NCBI GenBank assembly: GCA_965652565.1
Contig: CBFGWL010000066.1
Coordinates: forward strand, 1-16,463
Source: RSA11 sp965652565
GTDB lineage: Bacteria; Actinomycetota; Thermoleophilia; Solirubrobacterales; 70-9
DNA length: 16,463 nt
Reading direction: 5' to 3'
The notes under the pieces are model-generated. The model was not told the DNA's origin, searched no databases, and saw only the letters and a program-made list of their open reading frames with translations. A program made the translations under genes and the position numbers. Shown here in pieces: positions 1 through 7,189 of the stretch (its first letter is position 1; each line of letters begins with the position of its first letter).

Positions 1-1841
1 GTCCGCAGCAGCGCCGGCGGATGGCCGGCGCGCACGTAGCGCGCGCTTGCGCGCGAGGCGTCGTACTGCAGGTGAAAGAGGGTCGCCATCACGGGGTCGT
101 CGAGCCCGTGCATCAGGCGATCCAGGCGGCGGACGGCCTCCTGGGGGCCATGGCCGTCGACGACGTAGGCCGCGAGCGCGGGTCGGATGCGGCCCATCAC
201 CGAGGCGGCGCGCACGCCGCGGCCGGCGACGTCGCCGATCGTGAGCCCCACGGTGCCGTCCTCGACGTGCACCACCTCGTACCAATCGCCGCCGACCTCG
301 AGCCCTGGGGCCGCCGGCTCGTAGCGAACGGCGAACGACAGGCCCGGGATCTCCGGCAGGGAGTGGGGGAGGAGTGAGCGCTGGAGCGTGACCGCCGCCT
401 CGTGCTCACGACGGAAGAGCTGGGCGTTCGCGACCGCGAGCCCGGCGCGCTGGCCGAGGTCCTCGCCGAGCAGCAGATCGGTGCCCTCGTAGCGGCGGGC
501 CTGGGCCGCCGCGCCGAAGGCGAGCGCGCCGAGGATGCGCCCGCGCGCGTGCATGGGCACCACGACCAGGGAATGGGCGTCGAGCCGGCCGGCGAGCTCT
601 CGGCCCGTCGCGTCGTCGTCGAGCCAGGACCTGCCCCGGGCGTCGCCGTGGAGCTCGCCCCGCACGCTGCGCACGACCCGGTCCACCACTGTGGACCCCG
701 AGGACCCGCCCAGGTGCTCCGCGAGCTCGCGCGCGGGCGCGAGTCGATCGGGCTGGGAGTGCGTCACCGCCGCCAGGCCGAGCCCCCCGGACTCGTCGAG
801 CAGGTAGGCGCAGGCGAAGTCGGCCACGTGCCGGACGCTGAGCTCAGTCAGTCCGCTCAGCGTTTCCTGTGGGTCAAGCGAGCCAGCCAGCAGGCCACCC
901 GCCTCACCCAGGAAGGCTTGGCGTTCGGCGTCCAGGCGCTGCACCTCGTAGATCTGGGCGCGACCGAGCGCGTAGGCGGCCTGCTGGGAGGCGGCCAGCA
1001 AAAACGCGCGCTCCTGGGCGTCGAACTCGCGGGGATCGCGGAAGCTGAGCGAGAGGGCGCCGAGCGCAGCGCCGCCGGCGAGCAAAGGCAGGATCACGAT
1101 CCCCGGGAACTCGAGCCCGCGCTCGGCCAGGTCCGAGTAGCGCTCTGCGGCCGCGATCGAGGCGCTTTCCCAGACCGGCGCGCCGGTGCGCACGGACTCC
1201 GCCATCGGGAGGTCCGCGTCGAGCGAAAACCGGGCGAAGCGCTCGAGCCGCTCGGGGCTGTGCCCGGCGCTGCCCGCGATCACGATCTCCTCTTCCTCCA
1301 GCAGGCCGAGCGCCACCGCGTCGGCTCCGAACGCATCGACGGCGTGGGCGACGGTGACCTCGACCACGCGGGCCGGCGTGATCGCGCGCGAGAGCTCGGC
1401 GGTGACCTCCTGAAGCAGGGTGGTGAGCCGCGTGATCTGGTGTTGGCGCGTCACGTCGCGGGCGATGACCGAGGCGCCCAGGATGTCGCCCTTGTTGCTG
1501 CGGACCGGCGAGATGGAGAGCGAGACGGTGATCATCCGCCCGCCCTTCGTCAGACGCTCCGTTTCGTAGTGCTCGACCCGCTCGCCCGCGAGGATGCTCC
1601 GCAGGATCGCCATCTCCTCGCCCGCGCGGTGGGGTGGGATCAGGATCGAGATCGGCTGGCCGATGGCCTCCTGGGCCGTGTACCCATACATCCGGGTCGC
1701 CCCCGGGTTCCAGGTCATGATCCGCCCGGTGGGGTCCTTGCTCAGGATCGCGTCGTCGGAGTTCTCGACGATGGCCGCGAGATGGTCGCTCGCCGGCCCG
1801 GCCGGCAGATGGAAGGGGGGCCCGGCCGGATCAGCCCTCAT
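1..1841 (-). CDS. PAS-GAF-GAF-PP2C (SpoIIE/RsbU-type) serine phosphatase, C-terminus cut by window edge
   Basis: Reading down from an ATG at 1841, the minus strand is open for 613 codons to the window edge, so the C-terminus is missing. The order visible is a PAS domain (about residues 20-135, with the typical ENSDDAILSKD and TWNPGATRMYGY segments), two GAF-like sensor regions (about 145-300 and 310-450), and a PP2C/SpoIIE phosphatase domain from about 480. The phosphatase metal motifs are GGDWYE at 517-522 and GDVAGRG at 536-542. In this family such proteins dephosphorylate a STAS anti-anti-sigma factor in response to a sensed signal, and the STAS gene lies directly upstream. The start codon overlaps that gene's stop as ATGA, indicating translational coupling. 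No transmembrane segment is seen, so it is probably cytosolic. The signal sensed cannot be told. The final part of the PP2C domain lies beyond base 1. Confidence 0.9.
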   Translation of the reverse strand, partial: MRADPAGPPFHLPAGPASDHLAAIVENSDDAILSKDPTGRIMTWNPGATRMYGYTAQEAIGQPISILIPPHRAGEEMAILRSILAGERVEHYETERLTKGGRMITVSLSISPVRSNKGDILGASVIARDVTRQHQITRLTTLLQEVTAELSRAITPARVVEVTVAHAVDAFGADAVALGLLEEEEIVIAGSAGHSPERLERFARFSLDADLPMAESVRTGAPVWESASIAAAERYSDLAERGLEFPGIVILPLLAGGAALGALSLSFRDPREFDAQERAFLLAASQQAAYALGRAQIYEVQRLDAERQAFLGEAGGLLAGSLDPQETLSGLTELSVRHVADFACAYLLDESGGLGLAAVTHSQPDRLAPARELAEHLGGSSGSTVVDRVVRSVRGELHGDARGRSWLDDDATGRELAGRLDAHSLVVVPMHARGRILGALAFGAAAQARRYEGTDLLLGEDLGQRAGLAVANAQLFRREHEAAVTLQRSLLPHSLPEIPGLSFAVRYEPAAPGLEVGGDWYEVVHVEDGTVGLTIGDVAGRGVRAASVMGRIRPALAAYVVDGHGPQEAVRRLDRLMHGLDDPVMATLFHLQYDASRASARYVRAGHPPALLR

Positions 1842-2203
1842 CCGCGCGTGCCGCCGTCCGACACGGCGGCGACGGCGGCTCCTGGATCCCGGAATGTGGC
1901 GAGCGACTCGAGCACGCCCGTCAGGTCGAAGAGCCGCTCCACCGGGGAGCCCTCCTCGAGGACGGCCGCGAAGCGTTCGGTGAGCCGGTCGGCGGTGCGC
2001 ATCACGACGGCGAGCCCGCTGGAGTCCATGAACGGCACATGGCGCAGATCGAGCACGAGCGCCGGGGCGTCTTGGCGCTCCGGGTCGAGCGCGCTCGCGA
2101 GTTCCTCGGCGGTGGCGAGATCGACGTCGCCCTTGACGGTGACGACGGCCGCATCGCCGCGCCGCTCGGTGGCGACCGCGAGCTGGTGAGAGCCGCGCGT
2201 CAC
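1838..2203 (-). CDS. STAS-domain anti-sigma factor antagonist (RsbV/SpoIIAA-like)
   Basis: A 121-residue protein with a single STAS domain. The KGDVDLATA segment (24-32) and the VPFMDSSGLAVV segment (56-67) are the hallmarks. Ser61/Ser62 sit where SpoIIAA and RsbV are phosphorylated. Unphosphorylated antagonists bind the anti-sigma kinase and free its sigma factor; the kinase inactivates them by phosphorylation and a PP2C phosphatase restores them. Both partners flank this gene, giving a complete switch. The start is GTG at 2203 and overlaps the stop of the upstream kinase gene as GTGA. The 3' end overlaps the phosphatase gene as ATGA. I see no key residue missing. The sigma factor controlled is not in the window. 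Confidence 0.93.
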   Translation of the reverse strand: MTRGSHQLAVATERRGDAAVVTVKGDVDLATAEELASALDPERQDAPALVLDLRHVPFMDSSGLAVVMRTADRLTERFAAVLEEGSPVERLFDLTGVLESLATFRDPGAAVAAVSDGGTRG

Positions 2204-2625
2204 GAGACCGCGGCGCCTTGGCTAGCGGCTGCAAAGGTCATGCGCACTGTTGTTCCTTCCTCCGACGAGCTGAAGCTCGCATCCGTCGCCAACCGCGAGA
2301 TCAAGGCGATGCCTACCCCTAGGCCGCGGCTGGTCGAGTTGAGTCGCATCCCGCTGCCGTCGTCCTCGACCTGAACGGTGAGCCCGTCGGCAGCGCAGTG
2401 CGCCAGTACACGGATGGTACCGGCGCGTCCGCTCGGATAGGCATGGATGACGGCGTTGGCGACGGCTTCGCTGACGGCGAGGCCGACGTCGCTCGGATCC
2501 GCCCCGTGCTCGGTGGCAAGCGCTTCGACGGCCCGCCGCGCGGTGCCTACGCTCGCGGGCTCGCTCGGCAGAGCGAGGTCGAGCTCCACGCTCGCATCCT
2601 CAGGATCCATGACCCGCTGCCGCAA
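2200..2625 (-). CDS. RsbW-like ATP-binding anti-sigma factor / serine kinase
   Basis: A 141-residue GHKL-type ATPase domain protein. The N box is EAVANAVIHAY (53-63), the G1 box EDDGSGM (87-93) and the G2 box GLGVGIALI (101-109). This architecture is that of SpoIIAB/RsbW kinases, which bind a sigma factor and phosphorylate a STAS antagonist; the antagonist gene follows with a GTGA overlap. It is the first gene of the apparent operon. The start is uncertain. TTG at 2625 has an AAGG about 8 bases upstream. ATG at 2610 would give 136 residues but has only weak ribosome-binding sequence. Related proteins can instead act as orphan anti-sigma factors, but the complete neighbour set favours a working partner switch. 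Confidence 0.9.
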   Translation of the reverse strand: MRQRVMDPEDASVELDLALPSEPASVGTARRAVEALATEHGADPSDVGLAVSEAVANAVIHAYPSGRAGTIRVLAHCAADGLTVQVEDDGSGMRLNSTSRGLGVGIALISRLATDASFSSSEEGTTVRMTFAAASQGAAVS

Positions 2626-2688
2626 CTAGGAGCCTTGCGGGCTCCGGCGCCGCGGCGAATGCCGCAAAGGGCGTGTTGATGCGGTGAT

Positions 2689-2715
2689 CATGGACCATGT
2701 GCGTACCCGTACATG
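2689..2715. promoter_or_regulatory. Two abutting palindromes between divergent genes
   Basis: CATGG-A-CCATG (2689-2699) is a perfect 5-bp inverted repeat. It runs into CATGTGCG-TACC-CGTACATG (2696-2715), an 8-bp inverted repeat with one mismatch. They sit in the 217-bp gap between the rsbW-like gene and the divergent SnoaL-like gene, where an operator would be expected. I do not recognise the binding protein. The call rests only on symmetry and position. Confidence 0.35.
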
Positions 2716-2842
2716 TGCACCGGCTAAACGCGCGGGCTGCGCGCCGGCCGCAGTTTGCGGGTACCCAACGGGCGCGGGTCTAGCGCCGCCTTCGGCCGAG
2801 TGGTTCGTTTTCTCCCGCGCGGAGCGGGAATCGTCAGCCTGA

Positions 2843-3292
2843 ATGGCTGGCCGCGGCGAGACCACCGAGACCGATTCGGGCGGACGCAGCTCGGACGAGG
2901 TGCTGCAGGACCATATCCGCCTGCGGGAGCAAGGCGATCTCGAGGAGGACCTGCGCCGCAACTACGCGGAGGACGTTCTCGTTCTGAGCGGGCGGCGCAT
3001 CTTTCACGGCCATGACGGCGTGCGCGAGTCGGCGGCGCTGCTCGCGGAGGCCGTCGATCCCGAGTCCTACCGCTTTCGCACGCTGGTGATCGGCGATCGC
3101 ATGGGCTTCGCGGAGTGGACGGCGCGCGGGGAGGACGTGCTCATCCGCGACGGTGTGGACTCCTACCTCGTCGAGGACGGGCGGATCAAGGCGCAGACCA
3201 TCTATTACACGGCCGTGTCCAGCGCGTTGAGCGCTGCGACGACGAACGCCGACGGCCCCGGGTCGGGCCGCGTCAAGCGCGTCGAGGAGTGA
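2843..3292 (+). CDS. SnoaL-like / NTF2-family protein
   Basis: A 149-residue protein whose central region (about 18-125) reads as a SnoaL-like cone fold: an N-terminal helix ending LREQGDLEEDLRRNYAEDV, then strand segments VLSGRRIFHGHDGVRE, RTLVIGDRMGFAEWTARG and a closing DSYLVEDGRIKAQTIYYT. Such proteins are small cytosolic enzymes or ligand binders with very varied jobs (isomerases, cyclases, orphan stress proteins), so no reaction can be assigned. The N-terminus (1-17) and the tail after about 128 look disordered. Start ATG 2843 has only a distant GGAG, so translation may begin elsewhere nearby. It is divergent from the anti-sigma operon, and its 3' end overlaps the convergent permease gene by 20 bp. 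Confidence 0.75.
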   Translation: MAGRGETTETDSGGRSSDEVLQDHIRLREQGDLEEDLRRNYAEDVLVLSGRRIFHGHDGVRESAALLAEAVDPESYRFRTLVIGDRMGFAEWTARGEDVLIRDGVDSYLVEDGRIKAQTIYYTAVSSALSAATTNADGPGSGRVKRVEE

Positions 3293-4082
3293 CGAGGGCG
3301 AACAGGAACGTCGCGAGCGCTGCAAGCGCGATCGCGGCGCCGGCGGCGATCTCCAGGTAGTGGCTCGCGTACAGGCCGGCGGCCCCGGCCAGCACGCCCA
3401 GCGCGGCGGCGAGCGCGAGGGCGCTGCCGAGGCCCCGCGTGAGGCGCAGGGCGGCCGCGGCCGGCGCGACGATCAGGGCGACCACGAGAAGGTTGCCGAG
3501 CGCCTGCACGGCGAGCAGGGTGGTGGCCGCGAGGAGCAGCAGCAGCGCAAGGCCCGTCGCCCGGACGGGTGCCCCGAGGCTTGGGGCGACCTGGGGATCG
3601 AAGGCCGCGGCTCCCAGCGGCCTGTGTAGCAGGGCGAGGGCGCTCAGCACGACCGCCGCGCCGACCGCGGAGGCGATCAGGTCCGCTCCGGAGACGCTCA
3701 GCGGGTCGCCGAAGAGCAGCTCGCTGAGGCGCGGCGGGGCGTCCGGGGCGAGCGCGAGGACCGCGCCCAGCCCGAAGAGCACGGTCACCGCCACCGCGAC
3801 GGCAGTGTCCGGCCCGATCGCTCGCTGGCGCTGGGCGGCTGTGATCGCCAGCGCGGCGACCAGCAGTCCCGCAGCCGCACCCACGCCGAGTGGGATCCCG
3901 AGCAGCGCGGCCGCGACGAGCCCCGGCAGCATCGCGTGCGCGAGCGACTCGGCTGCGTAGCTCTGCCGGTAAAGGACCACCCACACACCGAGCGGGCCGC
4001 ACACGACGCCGATCAGCATCACCTCCAGCAGCGCACGCTGGCCGATTCCCTGGGCGAATGGCTCGATGAGCGCGTCGAGCAT
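3273..4082 (-). CDS. znuB: Metal ABC transporter permease, ABC-3 family (second permease)
   Basis: A 269-residue, strongly hydrophobic protein with about eight membrane segments. The N-terminal stretch with YRQSYAAESLAHAMLPG (38-54) is typical of ZnuB/TroC-type permeases, as is the later FDPQVAPSLG segment. It forms part of the membrane channel for zinc (or possibly manganese) import, powered by the ATPase encoded just upstream. The start ATG at 4082 shares its A with the TGA of the ATPase gene (TGATG). It is the last gene of the permease-ATPase-permease operon. A second ABC-3 permease lies at 4822-5652, so the channel could be a heterodimer, as in the Sit and Tro systems. Its stop lies inside the end of the convergent SnoaL-like gene. 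Confidence 0.9.
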   Translation of the reverse strand: MLDALIEPFAQGIGQRALLEVMLIGVVCGPLGVWVVLYRQSYAAESLAHAMLPGLVAAALLGIPLGVGAAAGLLVAALAITAAQRQRAIGPDTAVAVAVTVLFGLGAVLALAPDAPPRLSELLFGDPLSVSGADLIASAVGAAVVLSALALLHRPLGAAAFDPQVAPSLGAPVRATGLALLLLLAATTLLAVQALGNLLVVALIVAPAAAALRLTRGLGSALALAAALGVLAGAAGLYASHYLEIAAGAAIALAALATFLFALVTPRRA

Positions 4083-4825
4083 CAGTGCGCGTGGTGTTGC
4101 ACGACGACCGCGCGCTCGCCGTCGTCCAGCCTGACGAGCTCGCCCCCGTAAGTGCGCGTGAGCGTGTCGGCGGTGAGCGCCTCGTCAGGAGCACCGCACG
4201 CGATCTGCTCTCGGTGGATGCAGAGCACGGTGTCGAAGCGGCGTGCCTGGTCGATGTCGTGCGTTGAGACGAGCACGACGCGACCCTCGTCGCGGAGCTC
4301 CGCGAGCAGCTCGAGGATCCGCTCCGCGGACGGCCTGTCGACGCCGCTCATCGGCTCGTCGAGCAGCAGGATCCCGGCGTCCTGGGCGAGCGCGCGGGCG
4401 ATCAGAGCGCGCTGGCGCTGGCCGCCCGAGAGCTGCCCGTAGGGCGTGTCCGCATGCCGGGCGAGGCCGACGCGCTCGAGGGCGTCGCGCGCCGCGCGCC
4501 GGTCCTCGCCGGAGAGGCGCCGGTACCACGGCGTCCGTCCGTAGCGGCCCATGAGCGCGACGCCGAAGGCATCGATCGGGAAGTCGAGCCGCGAGCGCTC
4601 GGTCTGCGGCACGTAGGCCAGCGCGCCCCGCATGGTGACGTCGCCGCGCCGCCACGGCGTCTCTCCGAGCAGCGCGCGAAACAGTGTCGTCTTACCGCCG
4701 CCGTTCGGCCCGAGGACCGCGATCGAGCGCCCACCCGCGACGTCGAGCTCGACACCGCTCACCGCCGCGACGCCTTGGACGTAGCCCGCGGCGAGGCCGC
4801 GGACCTGCAGGAGGGCGGCGCTCAT
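4082..4825 (-). CDS. znuC: Zinc/manganese ABC transporter ATP-binding protein
   Basis: A 247-residue ABC ATPase. Visible motifs are Walker A GPNGGGKT (39-46), the Q-loop YVPQ with Gln74, the signature LSGGQ (132-136), Walker B ILLLDE (152-157) and the H-loop His189 in STHDID. Length and order match ZnuC/TroB/MntB. The C-terminus ends QHHAH, a His-rich tail often seen in metal importers. It hydrolyses ATP in the cytoplasm to drive the two ABC-3 permeases encoded on either side. ATG 4825 is chosen because the domain starts immediately after it and it overlaps the upstream permease stop as ATGA. The frame stays open further upstream to 4957, but that part lies wholly within the permease gene and shows no domain. 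Confidence 0.94.
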   Translation of the reverse strand: MSAALLQVRGLAAGYVQGVAAVSGVELDVAGGRSIAVLGPNGGGKTTLFRALLGETPWRRGDVTMRGALAYVPQTERSRLDFPIDAFGVALMGRYGRTPWYRRLSGEDRRAARDALERVGLARHADTPYGQLSGGQRQRALIARALAQDAGILLLDEPMSGVDRPSAERILELLAELRDEGRVVLVSTHDIDQARRFDTVLCIHREQIACGAPDEALTADTLTRTYGGELVRLDDGERAVVVQHHAH

Positions 4826-5652
4826 GCGGCGGCCTCCATCCGCGCGCGGACCCGCGCCCGAGAGCGCTCCGCGAGCGCCATCGCCGCCGTGAACGCGACG
4901 CCGCCGATCAGGGCGATCGCCGCGCCGGGCGGCACGTCCAACTCGTAGGCGATCCACAAGCCCGTCAGGCCCTGCGCGAGCGCCAGCGCCGCAGCGGCGA
5001 TCTCCAGGCCGCGCAGGGTGCGCGCGAACGGGCTCACGGTGGCCGCGGGGAGGACGAGCACCGCGCTCACGAGCAGCGCCCCCACCGCGTCGAGGGCCGC
5101 CACGACCGCGAGCGCGATCGCCAAAAGCAGCGTCCAGTCACCCGCGCGCCGCAGGCCAAGCGACGGGCCGTGCTCGGGATCGAACGCGGTCACCAGCCAG
5201 TCGCGCCGAAATACGGCCGTCAGGCACGCGACGGCGACCAGCGCGGCCAGCGTTGCCAGAAGTTCCGCCTGGCCGATCGCGAGCAGGCTGCCGAACAGCA
5301 TCTGATCGACCCCCGAGCCGACCGCGAAGATGTCGCTCGCCAGCACGATGCCGATCGCGAGGGCGCCGACCAGAACGAGAGCGGTTGCCGCGTCGATGCC
5401 GAGCCGGGGCGCGCGCACGCGGTTGGTCAGGCCGGCGAAGGCGAGGCCCGTCCCCAGCGCAGCGGCGGGCGCGGGCACGCCGGTCGCGCTCGCCACCACC
5501 AGTCCCGGGAAGGCCGCCGTGCCGACTCCGTGGGTGTAGAAGGCGAGGCCGCGCAGGACGATCTGCGCGCCGAGGATTCCCGCCAAGGGGGCGAGCAGCG
5601 CGAGCTCGAGCGCCGCGCGCTGCATGAAGGGGAGCTGGAAGGAATCGAGCAC
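4822..5652 (-). CDS. znuB: Metal ABC transporter permease, ABC-3 family (first permease)
   Basis: A 276-residue membrane protein with about eight hydrophobic segments and ABC-3 features, including GVGTAAFPGLVVAS near residues 42-55 and the FDPEHGPSLG segment. It is the first gene of the operon, followed by the ATPase with an ATGA overlap. The start is GTG at 5652: the N-terminus it gives (MLDSFQLPFMQ) aligns with that of the sister permease (MLDALIEPFAQ). A TATCCT box at 5668-5663 would place the transcript start only a few bases before this GTG, so the message may be leaderless. The two permeases are clearly diverged from each other, which argues for a heterodimeric channel rather than a recent duplication. 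Confidence 0.9.
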   Translation of the reverse strand: MLDSFQLPFMQRAALELALLAPLAGILGAQIVLRGLAFYTHGVGTAAFPGLVVASATGVPAPAAALGTGLAFAGLTNRVRAPRLGIDAATALVLVGALAIGIVLASDIFAVGSGVDQMLFGSLLAIGQAELLATLAALVAVACLTAVFRRDWLVTAFDPEHGPSLGLRRAGDWTLLLAIALAVVAALDAVGALLVSAVLVLPAATVSPFARTLRGLEIAAAALALAQGLTGLWIAYELDVPPGAAIALIGGVAFTAAMALAERSRARVRARMEAAA

Positions 5653-5662
5653 TGGGCCTGCG

Positions 5663-5668
5663 AGGATA
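5663..5668 (-). promoter_or_regulatory. Candidate -10 box (TATCCT) of the znuBCB operon
   Basis: TATCCT fits the actinobacterial TAnnnT -10 pattern. It ends 11 bases before the GTG start at 5652, which would leave a leader of about four bases. No good -35 is seen; GGAATC 16 bases upstream is the nearest candidate. It lies next to the putative Zur operator. Confidence 0.35.
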
Positions 5669-5677
5669 GGGGTAAAC

Positions 5678-5697
5678 TGATATCGATTCCCGATTCA
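5678..5697. promoter_or_regulatory. Candidate Zur operator between zur and the znu permease operon
   Basis: TGATATCG-ATTCC-CGATTCA forms an imperfect inverted repeat (one base must be skipped) in the short gap between two divergent zinc genes. It shares the core CGATTC with the minus-strand sequence of the putative Zur box at the znuA start. It would overlap the -35 region of the permease operon. It matches the actinobacterial Zur consensus less well than the znuA site does. Confidence 0.35.
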
Positions 5698-5716
5698 CGT
5701 TAGTGGACGACCCCCA

Positions 5717-6220
5717 GTGACGCCAGCCAAAGCCGAGATCCCGACACCTCCAGCCAGCGAGTGGGTCGAGCTCGCCGAGCGCGAGTTGCGCCGTGCCGGC
5801 CACCGGGCGAGCCGGCCGCGCTCCACGGTGCTGCGCATGATCAGCGAGCAGGAGTGCGTGCTGACCGCGCGTGAGATCGCCGACGAGCTGCGCGCCGCGG
5901 GCCGGCCGGTGGGCGTTGCGACCGTGTATCGCACGCTCGAGCTGCTCGAGGAGCTGCGCCTGGTGCAGCGCCTCGACGTCGGGGGCGAGTCCGCCCGCTA
6001 CGAGCCGGCGCTCCCGAGCGGCGAGCACCATCACCACCATCTGGTCTGCGACGACTGCGGGCGCGTGACGCCCTTCCAGGATCCGAGCCTGGAGCAGGCG
6101 ATCCACCAGGCGGCCAACCGCGTGGACTACCGCGTCGGCGATCACGACGTGATCCTGCGCGGCAATTGCCCCGACTGCGCGGGCGGCCGGGCGCGCCGGT
6201 CCGGGCGCCCGCCCGCCTAG
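5717..6220 (+). CDS. zur: Fur-family zinc uptake regulator (Zur)
   Basis: A 167-residue Fur-family repressor. A winged helix occupies about 20-90, with recognition helix VGVATVYRTLELL (65-77). The dimerisation part carries HHHHH (104-108), and two structural zinc pairs follow: CDDC (111-114) and CPDC (151-154). Fur, Zur and Mur share this layout. Zur is preferred because every neighbour is a zinc-type ABC importer gene and no haem or siderophore genes are seen. With zinc bound it would block transcription of the importer genes. The start is GTG 5717, since the frame is closed just upstream; no clear ribosome-binding site is visible. It is divergent from the permease operon and convergent with znuA, sharing a CTAG at which both genes stop. 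Confidence 0.92.
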   Translation: MTPAKAEIPTPPASEWVELAERELRRAGHRASRPRSTVLRMISEQECVLTAREIADELRAAGRPVGVATVYRTLELLEELRLVQRLDVGGESARYEPALPSGEHHHHHLVCDDCGRVTPFQDPSLEQAIHQAANRVDYRVGDHDVILRGNCPDCAGGRARRSGRPPA

Positions 6221-7179
6221 AGCTCGCAGGCGGTCGCGCGGCTCCCCAGCCCCGCTGCGATCGCTTCCGCGTTCGCGGCCAGCGCCCCGAGATATGTCTC
6301 CGCCCCGCTGCCGGGCGGTCCGAGGGTGTCGGCCCAGAGCTCCTCGCCGAGCCGTGCCCCGGCCTCGTCGGCGATCGCGCGCTCGAGGTCGGTGCTGACG
6401 CCGGCCTCGCCGAAGACGGCAGGCACCCGCTCGTCGCGGATCAGCTCGACCAGCTCGGCGATCTGGCCAGCGGACGGCTGCGCCTGGGTCGTGAGCGCAG
6501 GCAGGGCGGCGCCCACGACCTCGAGGCCGTAGTGCTCGGCGAAGTAGCCGAGCGAGTCGTGCGCGGTCACGAGCTTGCGCTGGGCCGCGGGGATGCGCTC
6601 AAAGCAGGCCGCGATCCGCCGGTCGAGGGCCGCGATGCGCCGGCTGTAGCGGCGCGCGTTGTCGCGGTACGTCGACGCGCCCTGCGGGTCGATCGCGATC
6701 AGCTCGTCGCGGATGGTCGCGACCGCGACGCGCGCGGCAACCGGGTCGTGCCACCAATGTGGATCCGCCTCCCCGTCCCCGTCTTCGTGCTCGTGCTCGT
6801 CCGCGTGGTCGTGGTCGTGCTCGTGCGAGCCGGGAATCGTCGCGACCGAGTCGATCAGCGCGACGCGCTTCGCGTCGGTTCCAGAGGCCTCGATCAGCTC
6901 GTCCATCCACAGATCGAGATCGCCGCCGGAGGTGAGCACGAGGTCGGCATCGAGCAGGGCCTCCGCGTCGCTGGGCCGCGGCTCGTAGTCGTGCGGGTCC
7001 GCGTTCGGCGGGAGCACGCCGATTACCTCTGCGCGCTCGCCCGCGACGTTTTGCGCGATGTCGGCGACGTGGGTCGTGCTCGCGACCACGCGAGCCCCGT
7101 CCGCAGGCTCCTCTTCCCCGCAGGCGGCGAGGGCGGCGCCGAGGGCAACCAAAGACATAATGAGAATCGTTCGCAGCAC
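6217..7179 (-). CDS. znuA: Zinc-binding lipoprotein of the ABC importer (ZnuA/TroA family)
   Basis: A 320-residue cluster-A1 substrate-binding protein. It has a short lipoprotein signal with lipobox LAAC at 17-20, so it should be anchored outside the membrane at Cys20. Likely metal ligands are His63 (PHDYEP), His141/His144 (HWWHDP), His207 (TAHDS) and Asp284 (ADTLG). A flexible loop rich in His, Asp and Glu (about 119-140) is the classic mark of zinc-specific members. I chose GTG 7179 because it gives a compact MLRTILIMSLV signal and lies just after a TATATT box. ATG 7158 or 7215 are alternatives. It lies apart from its permease genes, on the other side of zur. A Zur-like palindrome overlaps its first codons. 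Confidence 0.93.
   Translation of the reverse strand: MLRTILIMSLVALGAALAACGEEEPADGARVVASTTHVADIAQNVAGERAEVIGVLPPNADPHDYEPRPSDAEALLDADLVLTSGGDLDLWMDELIEASGTDAKRVALIDSVATIPGSHEHDHDHADEHEHEDGDGEADPHWWHDPVAARVAVATIRDELIAIDPQGASTYRDNARRYSRRIAALDRRIAACFERIPAAQRKLVTAHDSLGYFAEHYGLEVVGAALPALTTQAQPSAGQIAELVELIRDERVPAVFGEAGVSTDLERAIADEAGARLGEELWADTLGPPGSGAETYLGALAANAEAIAAGLGSRATACEL
7161..7175. promoter_or_regulatory. Candidate Zur box at the start of znuA
   Basis: TGAGAA-TCG-TTCGCA is a 6-3-6 inverted repeat with one mismatch. It agrees at 10 of 15 positions with the TGAAAATGATTTTCA type of Zur box described in actinobacteria (remembered, not searched). It lies just downstream of a TATATT -10 candidate and over the first codons of znuA. 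A bound repressor would block initiation or early elongation. Confidence 0.5.
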
Positions 7180-7189
7180 GCGGCCACGG

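Noticed and set aside
402..2189. Long plus-strand open frame of 595 codons
   Set aside because: It lies opposite the phosphatase and STAS genes, which show clear domains and motifs. The plus-strand product is Arg/Ala/Gly-rich without any domain, a normal GC-bias shadow.
2813..2829. Rho-independent terminator (TCCCGC/GCGGGA hairpin)
   Set aside because: The stem is only six pairs and no T-run follows it on either strand; the T-rich bases lie on the wrong side. It may merely sit in the 5' leader of the SnoaL-like gene.
4826..4957. N-terminal extension of the ABC ATPase
   Set aside because: It lies wholly inside the permease gene and is Arg-rich non-homologous sequence; ATG 4825 begins exactly at the ABC domain.
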